Below, in pieces: positions 32,138 to 40,532 of a stretch of DNA of 64,000 bases. The stretch's first letter is position 1. Every line of letters starts with the position of its first letter. The DNA is from Chitinophagaceae bacterium (GTDB lineage: Bacteria > Bacteroidota > Bacteroidia > Chitinophagales > Chitinophagaceae): NCBI GenBank assembly GCA_017307755.1, contig JAFKGQ010000005.1, positions 248,001 through 312,000 of the forward strand, given 5' to 3'. The notes below the pieces were generated by a model. The model made no database searches, had not been told where the DNA came from, and saw only the letters and a program-made list of their open reading frames with translations. Both the position numbers and the translations under genes were made by a program.

Positions 32138-32750
32138 GAAAGAAGCTCCGCTGGAATATCTGCGTCAATTTATCCCCGACTTATCCGCCCCCCTGATCCT
32201 GGAGTATCTGAACCATTACAAGGTGCATCTGACCATTACCCGCGAGCGGAAGAGCGTGTTGGGTGATTACCGGCATGCCACCCATGCCAGTAACCATCGC
32301 ATCAGCGTCAATGGCAATCTCAATAAATATTCCTTTCTTATTACCTTGATCCATGAGCTGGCGCACCTGGTGACTTTTATGGAATACGGCAATCAGGTGC
32401 AATCGCATGGGAAGGAGTGGAAACAGGTATATCGCAAGATGCTGGAGGAATTCCTGCCTTTAAAAGTTTTTCCACCTGACGTGGTGGCTGCCCTGAAAAA
32501 GAACCTGCATGATCTGCCGGCCAGCAGTTGCGCTGATGAGGATCTGATGCGTATCCTGAAAAAGTATGATAAGAACCCCGGAGGGTTAATTCTTGTAGAG
32601 CAGGTAGCGGAAGGCGCCAGGTTCTTATTGGATGACGGCAGGGTTTTCCGCAAAGGGAAGAAATTGAGAAAAAGGTTCCAGTGCGAGGAACTGTCCACGG
32701 GAAAATTGTATCTTTTTAGTCCGATCTATGAGGTTAAATCGATGAATTAA
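32130..32750 (+). CDS. SprT-like zinc metalloprotein
   Basis: A 206-residue cytoplasmic protein with the SprT-like motif LITLIHELAHLVTFMEYG followed by SHGKEWKQVYRKM, giving the HExxH zinc site and the third ligand histidine. The eukaryotic relative Spartan degrades DNA-protein cross-links; the bacterial role is unclear. The C-terminal domain (GARFLLDDGRVFRKGKKLRKRFQC) lacks the usual four-cysteine zinc ribbon and has one cysteine only. It overlaps the previous membrane-protein gene, suggesting translational coupling. Confidence 0.87.
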   Translation: MAKKEAPLEYLRQFIPDLSAPLILEYLNHYKVHLTITRERKSVLGDYRHATHASNHRISVNGNLNKYSFLITLIHELAHLVTFMEYGNQVQSHGKEWKQVYRKMLEEFLPLKVFPPDVVAALKKNLHDLPASSCADEDLMRILKKYDKNPGGLILVEQVAEGARFLLDDGRVFRKGKKLRKRFQCEELSTGKLYLFSPIYEVKSMN

Positions 32751-32928
32751 GTATATTGCAAGTCCTTATAACTCCCTATCCAACCGTCTTAATCCCCTTA
32801 TTGCTATACCTGGTCGCTGCTTATCCTTCGTGTACGCCCGTTTTTAATCCAGACCTTATTGATAGCTGGCAGCATCGGCCTCATTAAATTTTACTTATGA
32901 AGAAACCCTGACGCGGAGAGGTTTTTTG

Positions 32929-33012
32929 TTAGCTCAGTATTGCAATGACGCTATACAAGAGCGCCATGGAAAGGAGGATGAGCCCGATAAATGGTTTGTC
33001 TGCGTTTTTCAT
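32929..33012 (-). CDS. Possible 27-residue single-helix membrane peptide
   Basis: A 28-codon frame that encodes a charged start (MKNADKPF) and then one hydrophobic helix (IGLILLSMALLYSVIAILS). It lies alone in the 342-bp gap between the SprT-like and NIPSNAP genes. An A-rich stretch and a short AACC/GGTT pairing follow its stop codon. The match to a start-charge-helix pattern is good, but the frame is short and could be chance. The rest of this gap holds nothing I can support. Confidence 0.35.
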   Translation of the reverse strand: MKNADKPFIGLILLSMALLYSVIAILS

Positions 33013-33092
33013 GTATATAGTAGTTCTATAGGATTTATAATTTGATTAACGCATGGAGAATGGCAAATAGTATGCCATGCGGGGGAAATGTC

Positions 33093-33887
33093 CTATAGGT
33101 CCGAATATGCCGCCGGATGCAGGAAAATGATGTCTACATGGGATACGTTGTGCTGGTATTGTGGTTGGGCCACCAGCTGCCGCCAATATGGGTCCGCGCC
33201 AAAAGCTTTCCAGTGCGCCTCACGGGACTCCATATCATCAAAGCTTGTCATATACATAAGATTGGGCATATGTGCTCCGGACAGGACGGAGGCATAAAAT
33301 ACGGCATTGAAACCAAGCCTTTTGAATAGTCCGATCTCATCCCCTTTATTAAACATCTGCACTTTATTGGAGAAATACTTTTCAGTGGGACCTTCGTAGC
33401 TTCTCAACTCATATACCCTTTGGGCGGCGGAGGTGGTAAGCGTTGTTGGCGCTTCCAGGTGCGTCATGCCGGGAAAGGCCTGGAGGAGGATGGTTTCTAT
33501 ACGGACATAGGGAGGGTCATCATGCATGGCATCCAGGTAGTCCTTTCCGTCTGCGAGGTAGCGGGTGTCCTTTTCCAGGCCGGCCGGCAGTTGTGCAAAT
33601 TGTTCCAGGCTATGGAAGGACATCAGCACGTAGATACGGCGAATGGCTGCCGTGTCATTACCCAGGGGTTTGAAGACGCCTACTTTTCCCATTCCCTGCC
33701 GGTGGAGAGCGGGCAACAGGGCCTCTTTTAGAAATTTATCGACCCTTTCCTCCTGTTGCGGATTTTTCAGTTGATAGACACGGATGGCGAAAAAGTCTTG
33801 TTTGGGGGCGAGGGGGCCGGCAGCGGCATGGGAGGAGGATGTCAAGAACAGAAGGGCAGCAAAAATGGGGAGAAAACGGAACTTCAT
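33093..33887 (-). CDS. NIPSNAP family secreted protein
   Basis: A 264-residue protein with a signal peptide (FLPIFAALLFLTSSSHAAA). Two tandem ferredoxin-like alpha/beta domains follow: FFAIRVYQLKNPQQEERVDKFLKEALLPALHRQG with KVGVFKPLGN, and QRVYELRSYEGPTEKYFSNKVQMFNKGDEIGLFKRLGF. The second carries the NIPSNAP pattern of ELRSY, central hydrophobic strand and MTSFDDMESREAHWKAF. The biochemical function is not established; many family members occur beside catabolic enzymes. It is flanked by an unrelated SprT-like gene and a divergent carboxypeptidase-regulatory-domain gene. Confidence 0.85.
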   Translation of the reverse strand: MKFRFLPIFAALLFLTSSSHAAAGPLAPKQDFFAIRVYQLKNPQQEERVDKFLKEALLPALHRQGMGKVGVFKPLGNDTAAIRRIYVLMSFHSLEQFAQLPAGLEKDTRYLADGKDYLDAMHDDPPYVRIETILLQAFPGMTHLEAPTTLTTSAAQRVYELRSYEGPTEKYFSNKVQMFNKGDEIGLFKRLGFNAVFYASVLSGAHMPNLMYMTSFDDMESREAHWKAFGADPYWRQLVAQPQYQHNVSHVDIIFLHPAAYSDL

Positions 33888-34037
33888 AGCAAGAAAATTG
33901 GACTTAAAAGTAGGTAATATGAAGTTATCATGCTGCAGCTCCTTTTTTTATGAGCTGTCGAATGGCTGTTTTAACAAAAAGTTTTAGCATCGACGCATTA
34001 AAATTCAGACAATAATCCTAATTTGACCCCCTGACCT

Positions 34038-34781
34038 ATGCGCTACACATCAAAACGGACCGGAGGTTCGTTGTCACTTTATCTGATCATAGCTTTTCTG
34101 CTAGTCTCCTGTCCCGGGTTTGCCCAGCGCTTCCTGACAGGGAAGGTCCTTAAAAAGGACAGTAAAGAATTCCTTGTTTCCGTAAGTATCGAGAATAGGA
34201 CACAGCGACGGCATGATCTTTCCGATGAGCGGGGGACATTCCGTATCCAATCTGCTCAGGGCGATATGCTGATCTTTTCCCATGTGGGGTATCGGACGGA
34301 TACCATCGTGGTGGACACTTCCATGCAGGCCGGCGACTATCCTGTATACATGGAGCCCAAGGCTCAGACGCTGCGGGCGGTGGAAGTGGGCTCGCTGAGT
34401 AATTATCAATTGGATTCTTTAGCCAGGCGGGAGGAGTATAGCTGGGTGTATGATCATGGCACGCCGCCCAGGCTGGAACGAAAGAGGACCGGTGACGGGG
34501 TTGGCGTCAGTCTGAATATCTTCCGGAATGCATCCAAAGAGGATCAGGACAGGGAAAAGTTAAAGAAGCGGCTTATGCGGGAAGAAGAAGAGCATTATAT
34601 TGATTTCCGTTATTCACGGGACTATGTATCCCGTCTCACCAAACTAAAAGGCGACAGTCTGCAGCAGTTCATGATGCATTTCAGGCCTACCTATGACTAT
34701 TGCCGGAAGGCGGCCAATGTAGACATTCTCGTATATGTCAACGACAGTTTTAAAAAATACATGAAACGGGGAGAGCTTTAA
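34038..34781 (+). CDS. Carboxypeptidase-regulatory-like domain protein, secreted
   Basis: A 247-residue protein with a signal peptide (LIIAFLLVSCPGFAQ). Residues about 32-115 match the CarboxypepD_reg-like domain of Bacteroidota outer-membrane receptors (GKVLKKDSKEFLVSVSIENRTQ, SDERGTFRIQSAQGDMLIFSHVGYRT). The C-terminal half is charged and helical (DREKLKKRLMREEEEHYIDFRYSRDYVSRLTKLKG) with no barrel. Such stand-alone proteins are common and of unknown role. It precedes the serine hydrolase by 51 bp. Confidence 0.78.
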   Translation: MRYTSKRTGGSLSLYLIIAFLLVSCPGFAQRFLTGKVLKKDSKEFLVSVSIENRTQRRHDLSDERGTFRIQSAQGDMLIFSHVGYRTDTIVVDTSMQAGDYPVYMEPKAQTLRAVEVGSLSNYQLDSLARREEYSWVYDHGTPPRLERKRTGDGVGVSLNIFRNASKEDQDREKLKKRLMREEEEHYIDFRYSRDYVSRLTKLKGDSLQQFMMHFRPTYDYCRKAANVDILVYVNDSFKKYMKRGEL

Positions 34782-34832
34782 TGTCCGGGATTTGGCGTAT
34801 AATTAGGTAATTTACGTCAAACCGACTGTTGT

Positions 34833-36353
34833 ATGAAGCTCCGGGTCTTTCAGGTTCTTTTATTCTTTTGCATATTATTCCATCAATGTGCGGCCGGTCA
34901 GGACCGGCAGTTCCCGTCCACGGATAAGGCTGCCCTTTTTGACAGCTATGTCCGGCAGGCGCTAGCCTTATGGAAGACGCCGGGTATGTCCATCGTTGTG
35001 GTGAAGGACGGCCGTGTGGTGTTCAGGAAAGGTTTTGGGGTAACGGAGCTGGGTAGGACGGCGCCTTTTACAACGTCTACCATCGGGGTATGCGCTTCTA
35101 CTACAAAGGCGATGACGGCGGTGTGTATGGGGATGCTGGTGGATGAAGGGCGGCTGCATTGGACGGATAAGGTCAGGGATGTTTTGCCGGGCTTTTCCCT
35201 GTATGACCCCTATATATCTGCGGAGCTTACTGTCCGCGATCTGCTGACCCACAGTGCCGGATTTGGCAACACAAATAATCTTTGGATCTACGGCTACCCG
35301 GCGGACGAGATCGTTCGCCGAATGCGACTGGTGCCCCCTGCTTATCCTTTTCGATCTTCCTTTATCTATCAGAACTGTATGTATATCGTGGCCGGGGAGC
35401 TGATACGCAAGGTCAGTGGTTTTAGCTGGGAGGATTTTATCACCCGTCGTCTTTTTTGGGAGCTGGGTATGCATCATACCTATCCGACTTATTCGAGGGT
35501 GGCGGGTGAATCCAGTCTCGAGGGGTTGCATGTGGCGGCTGGCGATAGCATAAGGGTTATCCCCCGCCCGGATTATCCTGGGGTCAATGCTGCGGGAGGG
35601 GTCTGGACTTGCGCCGATGACATAGATAAGTGGATGCAATTTATGCTGGACAGCGCTAAGGTGAATGGCAGGAGGTTGTTGAAGGCGGAGACGTGGAGTG
35701 AATTGTTCAAGCCACAGACGATCGTTACGGAAAATGAGTTCTATCCCACGCTGCGGCTGACACATTCATCCTGGATGACTTACGGGTTGGGTTGGTTTCA
35801 AGAAGATTATCGCGGCAAGGTCGTGCAATTCCATACAGGAAGTCTGGATGGAGCTGTAGCCATCATCGGTCTATTGCCTTCGGAGCGTTTTGGCATTTAT
35901 ATCCTGGGCAACCTGGATCATTCGGAGATCAGACATGCCCTTTTATATAAGGCAATGGACCTTTGGTGTTTCCCGGGCGCCGGTCGTGACTGGAGCGCCG
36001 AATGTTATGCTCTGTATAAACAATTGAAGGACGATGGACGGCAGAAGGAAAGAGAAAAGGAGGCTGACCGGGTGAAAGGAACCAGGCCGTCCTTGTCCTT
36101 GCCGGCTTATACAGGCGACTATACGAATGAGATCTATGGGGATGCTCGTGTCGTCCTGTCCGGAGATTCGCTGAGGATAGAACTGCCCAATGAGATCCGT
36201 CTCAGTCTGCGGCACTGGAATTATGACACATTTGTCGGATATTACAACTATTTCTGGTGGGACCGGGAGTGGATACAATTTTCTCTGGATGCGGCGGGAA
36301 AGGTCACGCAGTTTGCGTTGGATGGTGTAGTTTACAGACCTATAAAAAATTAG
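34833..36353 (+). CDS. Serine hydrolase, class C beta-lactamase fold
   Basis: A 506-residue secreted protein. After the leader (LLFFCILFHQCAAGQ), the beta-lactamase-type domain shows ASTTKAMTAVCMGML (SxxK, nucleophile Ser), LLTHSAGFGNTNNLWIYG, FIYQNCMYIVAGELI (the YxN equivalent) and HTGSLDGAVAIIG (the HTG/KTG equivalent). A C-terminal DUF3471-like domain covers about residues 415-505 (YTGDYTNEIYGDARVVLSGDSLRIELPN). Such enzymes may act as D-aminopeptidases or esterases; true beta-lactamase activity should not be assumed. Confidence 0.9.
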   Translation: MKLRVFQVLLFFCILFHQCAAGQDRQFPSTDKAALFDSYVRQALALWKTPGMSIVVVKDGRVVFRKGFGVTELGRTAPFTTSTIGVCASTTKAMTAVCMGMLVDEGRLHWTDKVRDVLPGFSLYDPYISAELTVRDLLTHSAGFGNTNNLWIYGYPADEIVRRMRLVPPAYPFRSSFIYQNCMYIVAGELIRKVSGFSWEDFITRRLFWELGMHHTYPTYSRVAGESSLEGLHVAAGDSIRVIPRPDYPGVNAAGGVWTCADDIDKWMQFMLDSAKVNGRRLLKAETWSELFKPQTIVTENEFYPTLRLTHSSWMTYGLGWFQEDYRGKVVQFHTGSLDGAVAIIGLLPSERFGIYILGNLDHSEIRHALLYKAMDLWCFPGAGRDWSAECYALYKQLKDDGRQKEREKEADRVKGTRPSLSLPAYTGDYTNEIYGDARVVLSGDSLRIELPNEIRLSLRHWNYDTFVGYYNYFWWDREWIQFSLDAAGKVTQFALDGVVYRPIKN

Positions 36354-36361
36354 TTTACTTT

Positions 36362-38080
36362 ATGACAGCGTTCCGTAGTCGTGATTGGTTTGGCAAAACG
36401 GATAAGATGGGGTTTATCTATCGTAGTTGGATGAAGAACCAGGGATTTCCCGAGGATATGTTTGACGGCCGGCCTGTGATCGGCATTTGTAATACCTGGT
36501 CGGAGCTGACTCCCTGTAATGCTCATCTGCGGGATATAGCTGAGGTGGTGAAGCGGGGAGTATATGAGGCGGGCGGTTTTCCCCTTGAGTTTCCCATTAT
36601 GTCCCTGGGAGAGACTTTGTTAAAACCTACAGCGATGTTATTTAGAAATCTGGCCAGTATGGATGCGGAGGAATCTATCCGTGGCAATCCTCTGGATGGG
36701 GTAGTGCTGTTGACGGGTTGTGATAAGACCACGCCTTCTACATTGATGGGGGCGGCCAGTGTAGATCTGCCGACCATCGTAGTGCCGGGAGGGCCGATGT
36801 TAAATGGAAAGTTCCGGGGGAAAGACATCGGGTCCGGCACCCATGTCTGGAAATTTGCGGCTGACAGAAAAACGGGCAATATGTCGGACGAGGATTATCT
36901 TTCTGCGGAAAGCTGTATGTCCCGCAGCGCGGGGCATTGTATGACCATGGGAACGGCCAGCACGATGGCTTGTATGGTGGAATCGCTGGGACTTACCCTG
37001 CCCGGAGCAGCGGCGATACCGGCTGTGGATTCCAGGAAAAAAGCGTTGGCGCACCGTTCGGGGAGAAGGATTGTGGAAATGGTAAAAGAGGACCTGCGGT
37101 TGTCGAGGATACTTACGCGTCCGGCTTTTGAAAATGCTATCAAGGTAAATGCAGCTGTAGGGGGCAGCACCAATCTGATCATTCATCTGACGGCTATTGC
37201 CGGCAGGATCGGCGTCCCCCTTGATCTGTCGGATTTTGACAGGCTGGGAAGTCATATTCCCCTGCTGTTGAACCTGATGCCTTCAGGGAAGTATCTTATG
37301 GAGGACTTTTATTATGCGGGCGGATTGCCGGCGGTGCTGGCAGAGCTGCAAGGAATGCTCGACATGGGGACGATCACGGTGACGGGGAAGGGACATGGGG
37401 ATAATATCGCAAAGATCAGCGAATGTTATAACAGGGAGGTCATTGCAGCCTATGAACGGCCGTTTATTCCCGAGGCGGGGATAGCTGTATTGAAAGGCAA
37501 TCTATGTGAGAACGGTGCGGTCATCAAGCCTTCTGCGGCGACGCCTTCTCTTATGCAGCACAGAGGCAGGGCCGTCGTATTCGAGAATATAGAGGACTAT
37601 CATGCACGGGTAGATGATCCGGCACTGGACATCGACGAGACATGTATCATGGTACTGAAGAATGTGGGGCCTGTTGGTTACCCGGGCATGCCGGAGGTAG
37701 GGAATATGACCTTGCCTAAGAAACTATTGGAAAGAGGGGTGACAGATATGGTACGGATATCGGATGGCCGTATGAGCGGTACAGCTTATGGGACGGTGGT
37801 CCTGCATGTCTCGCCAGAGGCTGCTATCGGAGGCCTGCTGGCCCTTGTGGAGGAGGGGGATTGGATCGAGCTGGACGTAGCGGGCCGGCGACTGCACCTG
37901 GACGTGAGCGCACCGGAACTGGAGAAAAGGAGGAAGAAATGGCTGCGTCCACAACTTCCCCGGACGGATCGCGGGTACGTCCATCTTTATATTCAACATG
38001 TGCAGCAGGCTGACAAGGGGGCCGACCTGGATTTCCTCGTAGGCGGCTCTGGTGCGGAGGTCAGCAGGGATTCCCATTAA
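36362..38080 (+). CDS. IlvD/Edd family dehydratase, probably for a sugar acid
   Basis: A 572-residue iron-sulfur dehydratase. The cluster and Mg ligands are visible: Cys43 in GICNTW, Cys120 in LTGCDKTTPS and Cys193 in AGHCMTMGTASTM. C-terminal marks are KNVGPVGYPGMPEVG and ISDGRMSGTAYGTVVLHVSPEA. The N-terminal YRSWMKNQGFPEDMFDGRPVIGI resembles arabonate/xylonate dehydratases more than biosynthetic IlvD, and the next gene is a gluconate-type permease. A catabolic sugar-acid dehydratase is therefore the best guess. I use the ATG at 36362; reading further upstream would enter the serine hydrolase gene. Confidence 0.88.
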   Translation: MTAFRSRDWFGKTDKMGFIYRSWMKNQGFPEDMFDGRPVIGICNTWSELTPCNAHLRDIAEVVKRGVYEAGGFPLEFPIMSLGETLLKPTAMLFRNLASMDAEESIRGNPLDGVVLLTGCDKTTPSTLMGAASVDLPTIVVPGGPMLNGKFRGKDIGSGTHVWKFAADRKTGNMSDEDYLSAESCMSRSAGHCMTMGTASTMACMVESLGLTLPGAAAIPAVDSRKKALAHRSGRRIVEMVKEDLRLSRILTRPAFENAIKVNAAVGGSTNLIIHLTAIAGRIGVPLDLSDFDRLGSHIPLLLNLMPSGKYLMEDFYYAGGLPAVLAELQGMLDMGTITVTGKGHGDNIAKISECYNREVIAAYERPFIPEAGIAVLKGNLCENGAVIKPSAATPSLMQHRGRAVVFENIEDYHARVDDPALDIDETCIMVLKNVGPVGYPGMPEVGNMTLPKKLLERGVTDMVRISDGRMSGTAYGTVVLHVSPEAAIGGLLALVEEGDWIELDVAGRRLHLDVSAPELEKRRKKWLRPQLPRTDRGYVHLYIQHVQQADKGADLDFLVGGSGAEVSRDSH

Positions 38081-38097
38081 TTCAAGTATATTATTAC

Positions 38098-39411
38098 ATG
38101 CATATTCTTATTGTCCTGGCTGGGATCTTATTTTTGATAGTCCTGATCACCTGGGGGAAGCTGAATGCTTTTCTTGCGTTCCTTATTGTATCGTTGACTA
38201 CGGGCTTGCTGCTGGGCATTCCGTTGGCCACTATCACGTCTTCCGTATATAAGGGTATCGGGGATACGTTGGGGCAATTATCCATTGTCATCGTGCTGGG
38301 CGCCATGCTGGGCAAACTGGTGGCGGAGAGCGGCGCCGCACAACGGATCTCGACGGTGATGATGAACCTGTTTGGAGAAAAATATATTCAATGGGCGCTG
38401 ATGGTCACCGGTTTTATTATCGGTATCCCTCTTTTTTACAATGTCGGCTTTGTATTGATGGTGCCGTTGATCTTTTCAGTCGTATACAAATACAAGCTGC
38501 CGGCCGTCTATATCGGACTGCCGATGCTGGCCTCGCTGTCCGTGACCCATGGTTTTCTGCCGCCGCATCCGGCGCCTGCTTCTCTCGTAGGGCAATTCCA
38601 TGCGGAGATGGGCAAGACCCTGCTCTACGGCATCACTGTCGCGATACCTGCCGTCATCATTGCCGGCCCTCTTTTCTCACGAACGCTGAAGAACGTGCAT
38701 TCGACCCCCCTGGAAGGTCTGGTGGCGTCGAGCAAGCCGGATGAGCAACTGCCGGGTATGGCGAATAGCATGCTGACCTCTCTGCTGCCAGTGATATTGC
38801 TCATGCTGACGACACTGCTGCCCTTATTACTGCCGGGAACGGGCGTTTGGAAAGATCTGCTGCGCTTCCTGGGAGATCCTTCCATTATACTGCTGATAGC
38901 CATCGGTATCGCCACTTATACACTGGGCATCGGCACTGGCAGGAGTATGAAACAGGTGATGCGTATATATGAGGAGGCAGTGAAGGACATTGCCATGATC
39001 CTGCTGATCATAGCGGGGGCGGGAGCCCTGAAGGAAGTTTTTCTGGACAGCGGAGTGAGCAAAGAGATCGCCACCATATTGGAACAATGGCCTGTTCACC
39101 CTCTGGTGCTTGGCTGGCTTATCGCGGCTATTATACGCGTATGTCTTGGTTCGGCTACTGTGGCGGGATTGACGGCTGCAGGCATCATCCTGCCCCTTAT
39201 GAAAGCTTCTCATGTGGATCCCAATCTCATGGTATTGTCCGTCGGGGCCGGCAGCCTTATGTTCTCTCATGTCAACGATGGCGGGTTCTGGCTTTTTAAG
39301 GAGTATTTCAACCTGTCTATCAAGGATACCATACGCAGCTGGAGCCTTATGGAGACCATCGTGGCGTTGGTGGGACTGGGAGGAGTGTTGGTCCTGAATA
39401 TTTGGGTATAG
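38098..39411 (+). CDS. GntP family gluconate/sugar-acid:H+ symporter
   Basis: A 437-residue inner-membrane permease with about 12-14 hydrophobic segments. Family features include ITWGKLNAFLAFLIVSLTTGLLLG near the N-terminus, LGQLSIVIVLGAMLGKLVAESGAAQRIS, PLFYNVGFVLMVPLIFSV, THGFLPPHPAP and, near the C-terminus, VGAGSLMFSHVNDGGFWLFKEYF. These are conserved in gluconate and related hexonate transporters. It is 17 bp downstream of the dehydratase, so transport and dehydration of one sugar acid are probably coupled. The exact hexonate cannot be read from sequence. Confidence 0.92.
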   Translation: MHILIVLAGILFLIVLITWGKLNAFLAFLIVSLTTGLLLGIPLATITSSVYKGIGDTLGQLSIVIVLGAMLGKLVAESGAAQRISTVMMNLFGEKYIQWALMVTGFIIGIPLFYNVGFVLMVPLIFSVVYKYKLPAVYIGLPMLASLSVTHGFLPPHPAPASLVGQFHAEMGKTLLYGITVAIPAVIIAGPLFSRTLKNVHSTPLEGLVASSKPDEQLPGMANSMLTSLLPVILLMLTTLLPLLLPGTGVWKDLLRFLGDPSIILLIAIGIATYTLGIGTGRSMKQVMRIYEEAVKDIAMILLIIAGAGALKEVFLDSGVSKEIATILEQWPVHPLVLGWLIAAIIRVCLGSATVAGLTAAGIILPLMKASHVDPNLMVLSVGAGSLMFSHVNDGGFWLFKEYFNLSIKDTIRSWSLMETIVALVGLGGVLVLNIWV

Positions 39412-39522
39412 TTTTTGAAGGGGTGTAAAAAGGGCTCCTAAGATCGTGTGATTTAGATAATAATATATATATTCATTCCTTGATGACCCTTTAAAATCTG
39501 CTGCAGGAAAAGTCCTCTTATT

Positions 39523-40026
39523 TTGAAGAAAGCAATTACAAAAGATATCCTAAGAGACGAATTGTTCTCCGGAGACAAACCTCCTGCAGAACTTTTGTAC
39601 AACCGGTATGGGGGAATGCTGTTTAGCTATATACAGCAATTCGTATCTTCCCGGACGGAAGCAGAGAACCTGCTGGTGAGTGTATTTACCCGGTTGGCAA
39701 CCAGGCTGGAGGCGGCTTTTGAGTCCAGCCTCAGTGTATATTGCTGGTTGCAGATCGAGACGAGGAAGATCATTTTGGAGCACCGTGGGCAGGATAGCGA
39801 GGGCGTAATATCCAGTGTGTCTGGTCCGGGTAGCCCGGGTGACAATAAAACGTTTTATTTTTCCTTACTGCAGGATGCTTCACCCGAGCATCGATGGGTC
39901 TTTAGGGAATTGTTCATACAGGGCAGGCAAAGGGAAGAATTAGCCCGGGAATTGAGCAAGGACCAGGCGTATATAGAGGAGCTGTTAAGGGAATGCATGC
40001 AAATAATCAGGAAAAAATTAGGTTGA
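39523..40026 (+). CDS. ECF-like sigma factor, divergent (left pair of CHAT locus)
   Basis: A 167-residue sigma-70-like protein. Region 2 appears as AELLYNRYGGMLFSYIQQFVSS and EAENLLVSVFTRLATRLEAAF, with SSLSVYCWLQIETRKIIL for the melting helix. Region 4 appears as EHRWVFRELFIQGRQREELARELS and YIEELLRECMQIIRKKL, a weak helix-turn-helix. No ATG precedes region 2 in frame, and the TTG at 39523 gives a plausible start. It overlaps the next gene, a membrane anti-sigma-like protein, by 34 bp, so the two are probably made in fixed ratio. Confidence 0.78.
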   Translation: MKKAITKDILRDELFSGDKPPAELLYNRYGGMLFSYIQQFVSSRTEAENLLVSVFTRLATRLEAAFESSLSVYCWLQIETRKIILEHRGQDSEGVISSVSGPGSPGDNKTFYFSLLQDASPEHRWVFRELFIQGRQREELARELSKDQAYIEELLRECMQIIRKKLG

Positions 40027-40532
40027 AAATCCAGCAGTATATAGCGAGCGGCATCATCGAAAGTTATGTTCTGGGTCTGGCTTCTCCGGAAGAAGCGTCC
40101 CAGTTGGAACGTTTGTTGCCTTTTTATCCGGAGCTGCAAGCGGCGCTTTCCGACTTTGAGTTTCAGTTGGAATTATTTTCGATCCAGCATGAGGAGCCAC
40201 CGCCGCCGGGGCTTTTCCAAAAGATACAGGACAGGGTGCGGGATCTGCCTGCCGTAAAGGACCAGCCGTCGGGGCATGGAGAGCGCCGGGGCGGTCGATC
40301 TGATGATGATTATATCCACGTAAAGGAGAATTCCACGCATATCCGGGTGCACAAATATTGGCGGATAGCCTTTATAGTCATATTCATCCTGTCCAAGCTA
40401 TTACTTGCCGCATTTATCTATTATTTTATCCAGTACCGGCATTCCGAGCGGGAAATGCAGACTTTACGGGATCAGCAGGTAAAGACGAACAAGGCCCAGT
40501 TATCTCCGGAGACGCAGGACAATGAAAAGTAG
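39993..40532 (+). CDS. Membrane anti-sigma-factor-like protein (left pair of CHAT locus)
   Basis: A 179-residue protein. The N-terminal 75 residues form a helical domain (RLKIQQYIASGIIESYVLGLASPEEASQLERLL) typical of RskA/anti-sigma-K-type regulators, which bind the sigma factor without a zinc motif. One membrane helix lies at about 122-147 (YWRIAFIVIFILSKLLLAAFIYYFI), followed by a short coil in the periplasm (EREMQTLRDQQ). It overlaps the sigma gene by 34 bp and its 3' end overlaps the convergent CHAT gene by 33 bp. Confidence 0.78.
   Translation: MHANNQEKIRLKIQQYIASGIIESYVLGLASPEEASQLERLLPFYPELQAALSDFEFQLELFSIQHEEPPPPGLFQKIQDRVRDLPAVKDQPSGHGERRGGRSDDDYIHVKENSTHIRVHKYWRIAFIVIFILSKLLLAAFIYYFIQYRHSEREMQTLRDQQVKTNKAQLSPETQDNEK

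Noticed and set aside
36257..36361. N-terminal extension of the IlvD/Edd gene
   Set aside because: It overlaps the serine hydrolase gene and encodes residues unlike the family; the ATG at 36362 is the better start.
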